DNA of 64,000 nt, taken from contig JALMQS010000828.1 of the NCBI GenBank assembly GCA_024734495.1, positions 3,769,101 through 3,833,100 on the forward strand, given 5' to 3'. Below, in pieces: positions 10,401 to 20,466 of this stretch. Numbering within the stretch: the first letter of the stretch is position 1; each line of letters begins with the position of its first letter. The notes under the pieces were generated by a model. The model was not told the origin of the DNA, ran no database searches, and saw only the letters and a program-made list of their open reading frames with translations. This stretch comes from Forficula auricularia. Its lineage: Eukaryota; Arthropoda; Insecta; Dermaptera; Forficulidae. A program made the translations under genes and the position numbers.

Positions 10401-12354
10401 CTCTTGTCATGTCAACATTTTGAACCCATGCTCAAGTACAGTGGTGAACAGCTTTGGTGACATAGTGTCACCCTGACTAACTCCTCTTTTGATGTTTATC
10501 TTTTTTGTTGTTGAATGCAGATTTGCGGTTGTTGTGGCATTTTCGTAGATGTTCTTGATAATGTTACAATAACGATGATCGATTCTACATTCTTGTAGTG
10601 CCGTCAGAATAGATGGTAACTCCACAGTATCAAATGCCTTTTTAAAATCCACAAACACAAGTGCCAAGGGGCGTTTATATTCTATAGTTTTTTCTATTAA
10701 TGTTTTCAGGCTTTGCGGATGATCGTTGGTACCATATCCACGACGGAAACCGGCTTGTTCTCGAGGCTGGTAAAAATCCAACTTAGTCTCTAACCTAGTT
10801 GTTATTATTCGGGAGTAGAGCTTGTAGAGGTGGTTAAGAAGACTAATTGGTACATTCTGAATATTATGTTCTGATTGAAAATCTGTGTTCATAAATTTTA
10901 TATTTGAAATGTTGTTTTGCTTACCTATACATATATCCAGTACAATCTAAGCAGTTAATTTAATAAACTAAATTATTTTGAGTTAAGAAAGTATCTTTAT
11001 TTAATTTTGGAAAAATTAAAACAGATTAGTTTTCTATGTTCTGAAAAAGTTGCCAATCTTAATATTGTTGGCTGGTGACTTGCAAAATGTTACGAAACCT
11101 TCTTGTGGTTCACTATAGAAAACTAGAGTCTTGTAATTAGTTTGAAGTTTTCTGCAGAACCGGCTTTTACTAGGGAACTCTAAAACTATTTGATTTACAA
11201 TAATTATCTTGAGCCATTTGAAAGAGAATCTAAATTTTATTGTATTTTACTTATTGACTTTACTTTTTTTATATTATAATAATAATATAGCCACTTTAAT
11301 TAATTTAAAAAATATTTTTCGAAAAACTAAGTAGCCAGTCAATCACAATTTTTGGCAGGGTCACAAATGAATTTTTGTATTGTTTTCCAGAGTGTACAGG
11401 CGCTCTAAGGAAAGTGGTGGTTTGTATGGTGTTTTCGAACTAAGGAGACCAGCTGTTGTTCTGGGAACTCCAGAATTAGTTAAGCTGGTCACTATAAAGG
11501 ATTTCGATCATTTCACCGATCATAGGATGATAAATTTTGGAGATATTTTAGAAAGAAATTTATTTCTCCTGAAAGGTAAAATAAAATTAATTAATTTTTA
11601 TAATATGAATTGGGGGAAAAAATGAAAACTTTTTTAAGACTCATTAAACTCTTTGTAAATTTTGATGAAAAAGCAATTTTTAGTAAGCAAACAATTTAAG
11701 CTAGAAAGATGGCAGATTATATTAATCGCTGATTCTTCGTTTAAAAATACTAATATGTTGACTATGTATTGAACACTCTGTTCTTGAGTAATCGTGGGTA
11801 CCGAAATTTAAAAAGACAAACAGAATACAAATAGAAAAAATCATGATTATAAATTATTTTTCACTCTATTAGTTATATTTTCAACTAAATTTCGTTTTTA
11901 TGACTAATTTATACTTTTTTATTTAGATGAATTATTTTAAATATTAAAAAGATTTAGTTTCCCAAAAGTAGCAGAAGTTGCTGATTAATATGGAGAAAGC
12001 AGGTTGTTCTCTGCTTGTTCAAAATAAACATAAGTTTAAGTATAGCTTTTTATAATTGAATATAAATATAAAATATATTTGAGATTGAGGTTGGGAAGAT
12101 TTAACTTATCATCAGTCTTTTTAATTAAGAATATTCCATCTATTGTTCAAATAATAGCAGAATGTAGTTTCCGGATGTAGGAAAATTAATTTTGTTATAA
12201 CATGTCACTACTGGCACTCGTTTATAACGATTTAAGAAAACGAATTTACCTAGATCAGATCCGGTATTCCATTTGACCCCATGAGACTGATAGAATATTT
12301 ATAATTAAAAATACTGACGATGAAGGTCAAACTTTCGAAATTATAGTCTCAAAA

Positions 12355-12388
<34 letters not shown>

Positions 12389-15300
12389 TTACACAGCGGA
12401 GGTCACCTCATTAAATTATCCGTAATAAAAATTATTCTCTAAAATATGTTTCGTCTATGTCCCTAGATTCCCTATCTATCTAGAGCCAAAAAAAGCTCAT
12501 TCTGATTTCAGAATATTTATATTTTCAAAACTAAAAATTGAAATTTAGATTTTGGGCTCTCTAACTTAGAGATAAAAAATTCAGAAAATTATTGTTAAAT
12601 TGTGGATCACTTCAATAAGAGAGAGAGAGTTCGATTTATAGAGGTTTATTTATATATATACATACATCACGTTATTCGGATACCCAATGCTTAGACACAC
12701 ACAGAGTTCTCCTTAATGCCTCGACAAGAGTTAAGTTAGGTATAACAAGTTGTCGTAAAGAGAGAATTAGAGATACCAACTTGCCCGCTAAATATACAAT
12801 TCAAATGTGCAAGGCTCAAATATTCAACAATTATATAAAATTGAAAGGTTATATGGGGGCTTGAAATTTTGTTATATGCCACTATTATTTATTTATTATC
12901 TATTGGTAACTTCTAAGTTTAATCGAATAAAATAAAATAAAAATGATTCAATAATCGTTATTAAGATATAAATACACTCTCTCCGTGAAAATGTTTGTTT
13001 TATCCTAATTATCCTTATCTAATCGATATCTTTACTTAAATTGAAAGTTTTTGCCGAGAGTAGCAGACTTTTTATATATTGAAGGAGACAATAAAAGAGT
13101 GTGTTTTCTGCTGGAATTATAAATTTTATTTATTTATAACAACGTATCTTTACTAATAAATTTATAACAACGTATCTTTACTAATAAATCTCTACTTGAG
13201 TGGCATCAAATTTTCAGATAATAATTTTCATCATACTTCTATAGTTCTACGGAACTTGCATTTGGAATTTAAAGAAAAAAAATTTTTAAACAACGATTCA
13301 TCCCATTCGGAATAATTTTTCATGCTCTTATAAATGCATTGTTTCAAATGGGATTGACTAAGATTTTTCGTTCATATTCTACACTACATATACATACGAG
13401 TAGTTATTAAGATTAATACAAAACAATTCAGGGATCTGGTGATTTATTTATGATCTTATAATTATTCAATTAACTTAATTATAAGATCAGAAATAAATCC
13501 CCAGAATTCAAGGGCATTCGTAAAATTCATTATCTGTCTACTTTAGGACAGATTGAGTGTGGCTGTTACAAAAAAAGTGTCCTGAGTCTTGTTTGCACTT
13601 TTACTCCCAATTTATAATTACTTTTGTTTCGATTAAAGAAAAAAAAATTGTGTTTATTTTGATATGAAATTTTAAGGAACACAATGGAAACATTTGAGGG
13701 CTACTTTGAGTCCTGCTTTCACTTCTAGTAAACTGCGTTTTATGTTTGAATTAATTGATAAATGCGCTCAACAGATCGATGTATTTTTACTGAAGGAATT
13801 CGAGAAACAAAAAGGCAAAGGGCAAAATGGTTGGTCTATTTTTATATACTCATAAAGTGATGAAGCTGAATATAATTAATGATTAATTTTTTTAGAAATT
13901 ATAGTTAAACAAGAATTAAAAAGTTTATTCACTAAATTCACAAATGATGCAATTGCAACTTCCGTCTTCGGGATCGAAATCGATTCTCTGGCTGAACCTG
14001 AAAATGAATTTTTTCTGATGGGGAAAGATCTGACTGATTTCGCCAGCGGAATACGAATTATAAAATTATTCTTTGCAATGTTTTCTCCAAAGTTATTTCA
14101 GGTAAGAGAGACTTTTTTGCATATTCTGAGAACAGTTACATTTATAAAAAATAAAAAAAAACAATCTAAAAATAATCGGCAATTAATTCGACACATTGCT
14201 CAATCATTTACAAAAACTAGATCAATATCTAATCTCAAGAATTAAACTGAGTTCACAATGACTTGACATGAATAGTCGTGAAAGTTAGTACTATTGTAAT
14301 ATGTATTTACGAGTTTAGATGTATTCTGATCGCACAAATAAATACAAATTTATTACTCGCCAAATAGATAGTTATTTATTACTAGGCTTCGTCTACGTGG
14401 CTGGCGAGCCCTACTAGTAGATTCACTAAAAAAATTATTCGGAATAATTTCTTGAACAATATCTCTTCTGATATAGATCACAATGATCTTTAGTTATTAA
14501 GCACCTGAAATGCTAAATGGAACATTAAATTTTCATATTCATATCATTAAAAATACTTATCTATGATTTTCTTCATTTATAGAATTTAATTTCAAAATAT
14601 TTTTATTTCTTTTTAGGTGTTATTTAGAGGACATCTTTTGAAGGAAAACGCGGTGAATTATTTTGTTCAAATTGTAAAAAATAACATAGATAAACGGAGG
14701 AAAGAGAAAATTGTGAGACCTGATATGATTCATCTTTTGTTGGAAGCGCAAGCAAATAAAAATAATATACAAGGTTAATAAAGATCCACATTAAAATTCT
14801 CTATATTATTAATTAGGTAAATACTCCCTTGATCAAAAAGTTTCGAGAATTTATTCAGAAAATCAAAAATACAAATTTATTCATCAAATCGATATTGTCC
14901 CATTCAAAGTACTCCCCACCGACTGCAACGCATTTATGACAGCGCGTGATCCAAGACTCTAAACATTTTTTATACTCTGTTTTCGGTATGGACTATCATA
15001 GCCGTTTTCGATTTTTACGATTTTAAAAATAAAATCGTCTTTGCATCAACGAGTTTTTATTATTGAAGGAGACAATAAAAAGAGTGTGTCTTCTGCTGGA
15101 ATTATAAATTTTATTTATTTATAACGAGATTATAGTTTAGAGGGCTTTGCCCTCTTCATCAGTCTATTACAATGTATTCACAGGAATTAATTTATGAATG
15201 AAAGGTTAACATTTTTCATGTTTTTATTATATTTTGAGTCAAAAACGGTGCGAAAATGTTGAAGAAGTATTAACCAAAACAATTTGTTATGTGTGGCCCA

Positions 15301-18282
15301 AGTTCTCGTTAGTCTGTCGAGGATGACGAACCCAATCGACATCGAAAACCGACGAAAAAGTCGATAAAATCAAATAAATGATCGCCAAAAACTGTAAAGT
15401 GACCATTGGAGAGTTTCCCGGGAACATGAACATTGCTTATGAATCAGTTCAAGATATTTTGTTTAATGATTTGACTTTGAGACCACAAAAAAGACCCGAT
15501 TTGTGGGAATCACGTAACGAGCGTTCGAACAATGCCATCGTTATCCGTGTTAATAACTAATATTACAATTGAAACTTGACTTTAATTAATAGATCATTTC
15601 TGATATTACAGAGCTAACGGATGACGACATTTGTTCACAAGCAATTTTGTTTTTCTTCGCTGGTTTTGATACAATTTCCAGTACTCTCTCATTAGCTGTT
15701 CACCAATTGGCTGAATATCCAGAAGTTCAAGAGAAATTGGCACAGGAGATCGATCTTAAATTAAAAGAGAACAATGGGGTTATTACTTATGATGTTCTCA
15801 TGAATGACATGCCCTATATGGATATGGTACTAAATGGTAAATCTAATTTTTACTTTTACTTACTTTGCGAGGCAGATATGAGTACGTATAATATTCCATT
15901 TAATTTCGGGAGGTTCACCTTTTGAACTCTTCTATCTCCCAAATAATAAAAGGTAATTTCACTTGGAAAACTCAAAGCAATAGTATTCGATGCCCTTAAG
16001 ACAGATAAAAAACTGGGTTTAGAAAAATAAAGCGGATTTTGTCGGCGTCAGAACTAATAAGTGCTTAATAAGTATGGCAAATGGTATGTTGATTTATTTT
16101 TTGATCATACTAGTAGTTTGTCTGGGTAGAAATTTCGTAACCGCGAGGGTTGGAGTGGTTTTTAATTATTTTCAAAAACACTTGCAACAATTTTTTATTT
16201 ATCTCTGCGCTCAACAGGTATCATAAGTATATTATAAGATTTGTAAATTTTATTTCTCTCTCTATGGAAACACTGTAAGGGGAAAGTGTTAGAATGGTCG
16301 ATATAATTACTGCCATATATATAGTAAGTTTTTGGTCAAAATGGACATCTCTGTACCCATTTACCCGAAGGTTGGGATGGTTTTTGTAAAATGCTTTTTT
16401 TAACAAATATCCCAAATTCTGTCGTATACACAGTAAAGGTATTAATTTGAAAGGAGAAATTGGTAGGATTATTTCAAAGAAGACGAAGTTGTATGTGTTA
16501 TACATACACGAGTTAATATTATATAATATATCATGATTAAAATTTGAACTTAAAAAAATATACATTATAAGATATCCAACATAGCAAGACCATATTTAAA
16601 TTTCAATGAAAAATTGGTTATCATAAATATTTTTTGTTGAATTTTCCCAATTATGAGATTACCTTAAAATACAATGTAAAAGTTTTAAAATTGTGAGTTT
16701 AATTTTTGAATAAATTCAAAAGAAATTATCACCTTTCTTCTTCTTACTACATATAATAGATTTATTGTGATCAGGAATGAGGTAAAATACCAACTAAACC
16801 TCAAAATATTTAGTTTTCTGTTTAATTAATCTTGAGAACTATAATAGAACAATTATGAATTTCATCTGAAATTAATATATGAAGTCCATAAAATATTAAT
16901 CAATAAATACAATATAATGGAATTAATCATTGTTGTGTAATCTGATTCTTCTTATAGAATAGACCATTTAGAAATTAGAGCAAAAATTATATTATATTAA
17001 TTAACTCTATTCTCCTAATAACTTCATAAAATAATATATTTTGTTTTAATCTGTTCAAAGAAACTCAGAGAAGAATTCCTGCTGCTCCTAATCTTGATCG
17101 AGTTTGTACAAAAGCATATACATTTCCAGCAAATAAAAATAGACCAGCGTACACAATCAAACCTGGCGAAGTAATTTGGATTCCTATCCCGGGCTTTCAT
17201 CATGATGAGGAATATTTTCCTAATCCTGATAAACTCATTCCCGAACGTTGGAGTGATGAATCACAACATAACCTTAACGTATTTATGCCTTTTGGAATCG
17301 GACCTCGAATCTGCATAGGTAACCAACTTTATGGACATAATTCACTACAATTTCCAAATTATTTACGTAGGCCCCATTCATAAAATTCGTTCGCAAAAAA
17401 TGAGAGGGAGAATCTAGCTTTTATTAGGGGGATTCCAGTGACGTAATTTCATGATATGAAGGGAGGTCAAAAAAAGCGAATTTTGCGTGACGTATTTTAT
17501 GAATGGCCCCTTCAATAGATTAAGATTTTTTCGGAAAAATCTCGAGATTGTTCTCTCCTTAATTCGAAATGTTATGGAACTTTTTATTATATATCAGAAG
17601 GGCTGTATTTATCTTCTCAGAAATTGAACCGAAAATTAACATATTGTCAGCTAGTCAGATTGGTTTCAGCTCGAAAGGCAGCTTATTGACACAGTGTGTT
17701 CCCCTGTGCTTAGTTGAACAAAAAGATAAATATTTTTCAAAACCCAAAGATACATAACCTTGAACTAGCTTTAATTTTTTTTTAAATATTTATATTGCAA
17801 ACGATATTTATTTACAAATACTTTAATTTTTATCATACCAATATTAAAGAAATTAGAGGAATGTAAGTAATAATTAAAAATATGATAAATAAATTACAAA
17901 GCATTACAAAAAATTAAATGTACATATGGTATTTTCTAAAATTAGATAAAAATAAAATAAATTAAAAATGGATTCCAACCGGGGTCTTAGAGATCGCTGA
18001 ATACAACCTCTGACCATCTGACATATAATTACAATAATTTCGGACATAGTGGGAATCTCATGATTTTTCCAACAATTTACTTATCATTAATTAATTAATT
18101 TATGAAATGTTTTAGCAAACCGATTCGCCCGGATGGAAAGCAAATTGGCTCTGTTTTATTTATTAAAGAATTCTAAAGTGTTTTTTATTGAAGAATCGCA
18201 AAATCCTATTCAGTTTAACTCTGCAAGTATTATCCCTGCAAATAAAAATGGATTTTGGGTAGGATTTAAACCAAGACATTAA
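7500..18282 (+). CDS. Cytochrome P450, CYP9-like, complete 8-exon gene
   Basis: A haem-thiolate monooxygenase of the microsomal type, expected to sit in the ER membrane and take electrons from P450 reductase. Family members oxidise plant toxins, insecticides or internal lipids. Exons: 7500-7699, 11391-11575, 13677-13829, 13896-14101, 14617-14773, 15612-15836, 17061-17318, 18116-18282. All have GT-AG borders and matching phases, giving 516 residues. Visible landmarks: N-terminal membrane anchor (about residues 8-27), C-helix WKHLR (132-136), I-helix AGFDT (317-321), K-helix ETQR (376-379), PERW (436-439), and haem loop PFGIGPRIC with Cys460. The Gly after the Cys is Ala (CIA), a variant I recall from some insect CYP9 proteins. 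AATAAA follows at 18340. The CYP9 assignment rests on recognisable blocks such as KDFDHFTDHR and RPDMIHLLLEA. No broken frame was found. The substrate cannot be told. Confidence 0.92.
8105..8660 (+). repeat. Tandem array, about 119-base unit, 4+ copies
   Basis: The block CGATTCCTCCATGTCTTCAG recurs near 8160, 8279, 8398, 8517 and 8636, a period of about 119 bases. The same unit occurs at 18.7-19.0, 30.3-31.0 and 50.8-51.1 kb. The array starts next to the half-palindrome TCAAGCTTGAGTTGTTT. Confidence 0.9.
8661..9413 (+). repeat. Body and hairpin end of the 119-base-repeat element
   Basis: Sequence after the array matches 30950-31131 and, in reverse, 50570-50795. It ends in GATTACAATACTTTACC followed by a hairpin (ACTTTACCCATGC/GCATTGGATAAAGT) and AAAA. 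A short (CATC)n run lies at 9160-9180. Confidence 0.6.
9590..10895 (-). pseudogene. RTE-clade LINE, reverse transcriptase, 5'-truncated
   Basis: Two frames (10407-10892 and 9600-10307) together cover most of an RTE-type reverse transcriptase. Seen are FYQPREQAGFRRGYGT, LVFVDFKKAFDTV, RGVSQGDTMSPKLF, the catalytic FADDIVIIS (between the frames, about 10330-10360), and the tail with YVYLGHEI, YGAETLTLT and RWRWAGHIARM. This enzyme copies the element's RNA at a nicked target. The upstream endonuclease domain is missing and a frame break separates the halves, so it is a dead 5'-truncated copy. It lies antisense in P450 intron 1. Confidence 0.9.
11576..13430 (+). other. P450 intron 2, no gene seen
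   Basis: AT-rich sequence with a (TA)n run at 12361-12388. Repeat material with a hammerhead-like core at 12314-12348 is described separately. A short direct repeat (ATTTATAACAACGTATCTTTACTAATAAAT) recurs at about 13132 and 13160. Confidence 0.6.
12314..12348 (+). ncRNA. Hammerhead-like motif 1
   Basis: CTGACGA, one extra T, stem II GAAGG/CTTTC with loop TCAAA, GAAA, then T-TATA-GTC. If A/T-TATA-G/T folds as a short stem III, GTC would be the cleavage triplet. The extra base after CTGANGA departs from the textbook core. Confidence 0.45.
13437..13502. repeat. Short palindrome beside the duplication edge
   Basis: GGTGATTTATTTATGATC pairs with GATCAGAAATAAATCCCC across a small AT-rich loop, giving a stem of about 27 bases. 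It ends a few bases before the segment that is duplicated at the start of the window. Confidence 0.75.
14825..14995 (-). pseudogene. Mariner transposase C-terminal fragment
   Basis: On the minus strand the frame reads CLESWITRCHKCVAVGGEY then FEWDNID, typical of the C-terminus of mariner-family transposases ('RW.KCI...G.YFE'). The terminus near 14823 (CTCCCTTGATCAAAAAGTTT in plus sense) may be one end. The remainder is missing. Located in P450 intron 5. Confidence 0.7.
15062..15165. repeat. Fold-back repeat arm with hammerhead-like motif 2
   Basis: ATTGAAGGAGACAATAAAAAG also occurs at 13077 and 63596. The minus strand of 15130-15162 reads CTGATGA, A, GAGGGC-AAA-GCCCTC, then TAAAC (GAAAC mutated) and TATA. 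Stem II is a perfect six pairs. Confidence 0.5.
15262..15560 (+). pseudogene. Mariner transposase N-terminal fragment
   Basis: Fragments resembling 'EDDEPNRH' and MIAKNCKVTIGEFPGN, NIAYESVQDILFNDLTL fit the second helix-turn-helix and linker of mariner transposases ('VTIREIA..L.I..GSVQ.I'). The frame is interrupted just upstream. It points opposite to the C-terminal fragment at 14825-14995, so the element is rearranged. Confidence 0.65.
15837..17060 (+). other. P450 intron 6, nothing recognised
   Basis: AT-rich, no coding signal and no clear repeat ends. Confidence 0.6.
17319..18115 (+). other. P450 intron 7, nothing recognised
   Basis: Between the haem-loop exon and the last exon. The open frame at 17569-17757 has no recognisable content. 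Confidence 0.6.
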
Positions 18283-18339
18283 TTTTACACCTGAATTTAT
18301 CTTTTCTATTATTTAAGAATCCGATCCAATTTCAAATCT

Positions 18340-18345
18340 AATAAA
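18340..18345 (+). terminator. Poly(A) signal of the P450 gene
   Basis: AATAAA 58 bases after the TAA at 18280-18282. Confidence 0.6.
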
Positions 18346-18683
18346 ATGCTTTAACATTCAATTGGACCAGGCTTTGATTTATCAAATCATCTTTCTCCTA
18401 ATCTATTTTAACCCTATTTCCTTATTTTCTTTATTTTTATTTTCATTTTCATTTACGGTATGCGAGGACTGATTGTAAAAAATAGGTATTGAATAATTTA
18501 AATATATATAGGTATATCTTATCTAATTATATTAAACTAGCTGCAAGGCTAGCTTACTAGCCAAGAGGGTCCAGATTCATAGTAGCTAATAGTTACATGT
18601 ATTGAAGTATTACATAAATAAACACATTCAACAATCAATACACCCATCTCACAATTTACCTGTAAGATACGTTCCACAAATTG

Positions 18684-19100
18684 ATGGCAAACAACTCAAG
18701 TTTGAGTTGTTTGCCATAAAAGAATTTAGTCTTTTTGATTTTAAGTCGATTCTTCCACGTTTTCAATAGAGGTTGCCATTAATGGTCAAAACATCAAAAA
18801 TTGAATGCAATAAGGTTATTCCTCTAGTATTAGATGAGAATCGATCGTTATTTTTGATTTTAAGTCGATTCCTCAATGTCTTCAGCAATGGTTACCAATA
18901 ATAACCGAAATGTCAAAAATCCAATGTGGAATGGTTATTCCTCGACTCTTAAATGAGAATTATTTTTGAATTAATGTCAATATGAACTACAAATTGCAAG
19001 TGATATCTGATTAATAATAAAGGAACAAACATATTAATATTTCAAATGAATTTGGATAAAGTTTAGCAACGATCCGTTGCAGTTTATTTTCATTAAAACT
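18684..19100 (+). repeat. 119-base-repeat element, short copy
   Basis: Begins with the palindromic hinge GGCAAACAACTCAAGTTTGA, then about two units of the 119-base repeat (18720-18965), then the shared flank ending CGATCCGTTGCAGTTTATTTT. Confidence 0.75.
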
Positions 19101-19139
19101 AATAGGTGTATTTCAAAATTCTTGATTAAACATATGAAA

Positions 19140-19280
19140 TATATTTAATTATGGCTATTTTGCCATAAGAAACGGTTTGTCGTTGCCGTTACTCAGTCCA
19201 TGAACCATGTCGTTGAGGAGGGGAGGGGTGTTCTACCCCCCCCCCCCTGTGGCTAAGCCTCTGCATATATCCTTCGAAAT
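19140..19280 (+). repeat. Dispersed repeat shared with 33295-33415
   Basis: TTTGCCATAAGAAACGGTTT, CGTTGCCGTTACTCA and a C-run followed by GTGGCTA.GCCTCTGCAT occur in both places. Confidence 0.6.
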
Positions 19281-19517
19281 ATTTGGCATTAGCCGCATTA
19301 AAATTTTTACTGATTTTTAAATAAATCATCTTCCATTCTTATTTTAAGAAATTGTAAAAATAACATAATTTTTATAAATTTGCTCTTTCTAAAAATCGAA
19401 GGCCCTAAGCCTTATTGGAAATAATCTTTGTGAAACTCGCCTTTTAATTTAATTTAATTCAACTATTATTAAATAATATTCACCTGACATCGAGTCCATG
19501 TTCCATAATGGAAGCTG

Positions 19518-19679
19518 AAGGGTGAACCGCGATCTAATATCGTGTACACCTACTTCCACTTCCACTTTCATTTCCATGTAGAAGACAATAGATGAAGGGG
19601 CATTATCTAATTAATTGAAAATAATTCCAGATAATTCCAAAGACGTGTACACCTAATTCCAATCGCGGTTCACCCCTCG
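19518..19679. mobile_element. MITE with GGGTGAACCGCGAT inverted ends
   Basis: AGGGTGAACCGCGAT at the left pairs with ATCGCGGTTCACCCCT at the right, and internal GTGTACACCTA blocks pair too. A second, more diverged copy is at 27687-27840. About 160 bases, no coding capacity. Confidence 0.7.
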
Positions 19680-19747
19680 ATGGAAGCCCTAGACGCTCAA
19701 TATTTTGATCAAAATGTTTGAGTCAAGCATGATTGACTGTCTAAGAC

Positions 19748-20056
19748 AGTGTTCCGCAATCTTTTTCTGTTCAAGGTACACCTACCAAATCAAGAAATTT
19801 TAGAGGTACACCAAAGAAAAAAACAATGTTTATTTAATATTTATTTATTATTATAATCAATATAATAGGAAAAGGTGTTTAATGAGAAATGTGAGCCTGC
19901 TTAACTGAGAACAGGCGATCAAAATTTGGAGGAATCGTTGATAAGGCTGCTCGCATAACTCTCAGCTATCTGGAGGTGCATTATCTTAACAAAACTTGAC
20001 ATTTTTCCGCGGTACACCATTTAATGACCAGTGCCGCGGCACACACTTTGGGAACA
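19748..20056. mobile_element. hAT-type MITE
   Basis: Ends CAGTGTTCCGCAAT and (inverted) CAGTGTTCCCAAAG. Flanks GTCTAAGA and GTTTAGGA agree at six of eight bases, fitting a decayed 8-base hAT duplication. Internal GGTACACC...GCGGTACACC blocks are typical of such elements. Confidence 0.65.
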
Positions 20057-20364
20057 CTGGTTTAGGAACCCGTTTGATGCTTGAGTCAATCATTGATGGT
20101 GATTGATGTAAAGTTTGATTGATGCAAATGATTTAAGAGGCGCATGAAGGGTTTTGATCAATCTTTCCCTCAATCACGCACTCTTCACCAACCACCGCTA
20201 ACTTCCTAAACCGAAACCTAATCGAAACTTCACTATGAATGAGTTTTGATCAAAATATTTAGGTTGATTGAGTCAATGATTGACCGTCTAGAGCCAACAC
20301 AATAGGAAAAAAATGTTATTTATTTTTCTTTATATATATATATTTAATTATGTTTTATTTCCCT

Positions 20365-20411
20365 AGTAGCACAATGTTTCAAACTAAATAATTGGAAACA
20401 TTGTGCTACTA
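20365..20411. repeat. Perfect short hairpin
   Basis: TAGTAGCACAATGTTTC pairs with GAAACATTGTGCTACTA across an 11-base loop. Confidence 0.7.
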
Positions 20412-20466
20412 AGGTTGTTACTAAATTATTTATTTGACTATACATACATTTTAAGAATAATTAGTT

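Larger units (their letters stand above)
7700..11390 (+). other. P450 intron 1 with inserted repeats
   Basis: A 3.7-kb intron. It holds the 119-base tandem-repeat element (about 8100-9413) and a truncated RTE LINE on the opposite strand (about 9590-10895). The rest, including 10900-11390, shows no coding signal. Confidence 0.75.

Noticed and set aside
14018..14245. 75-codon plus frame
   Set aside because: Same situation as the copy at 514-738; exon 4 ends at 14101.
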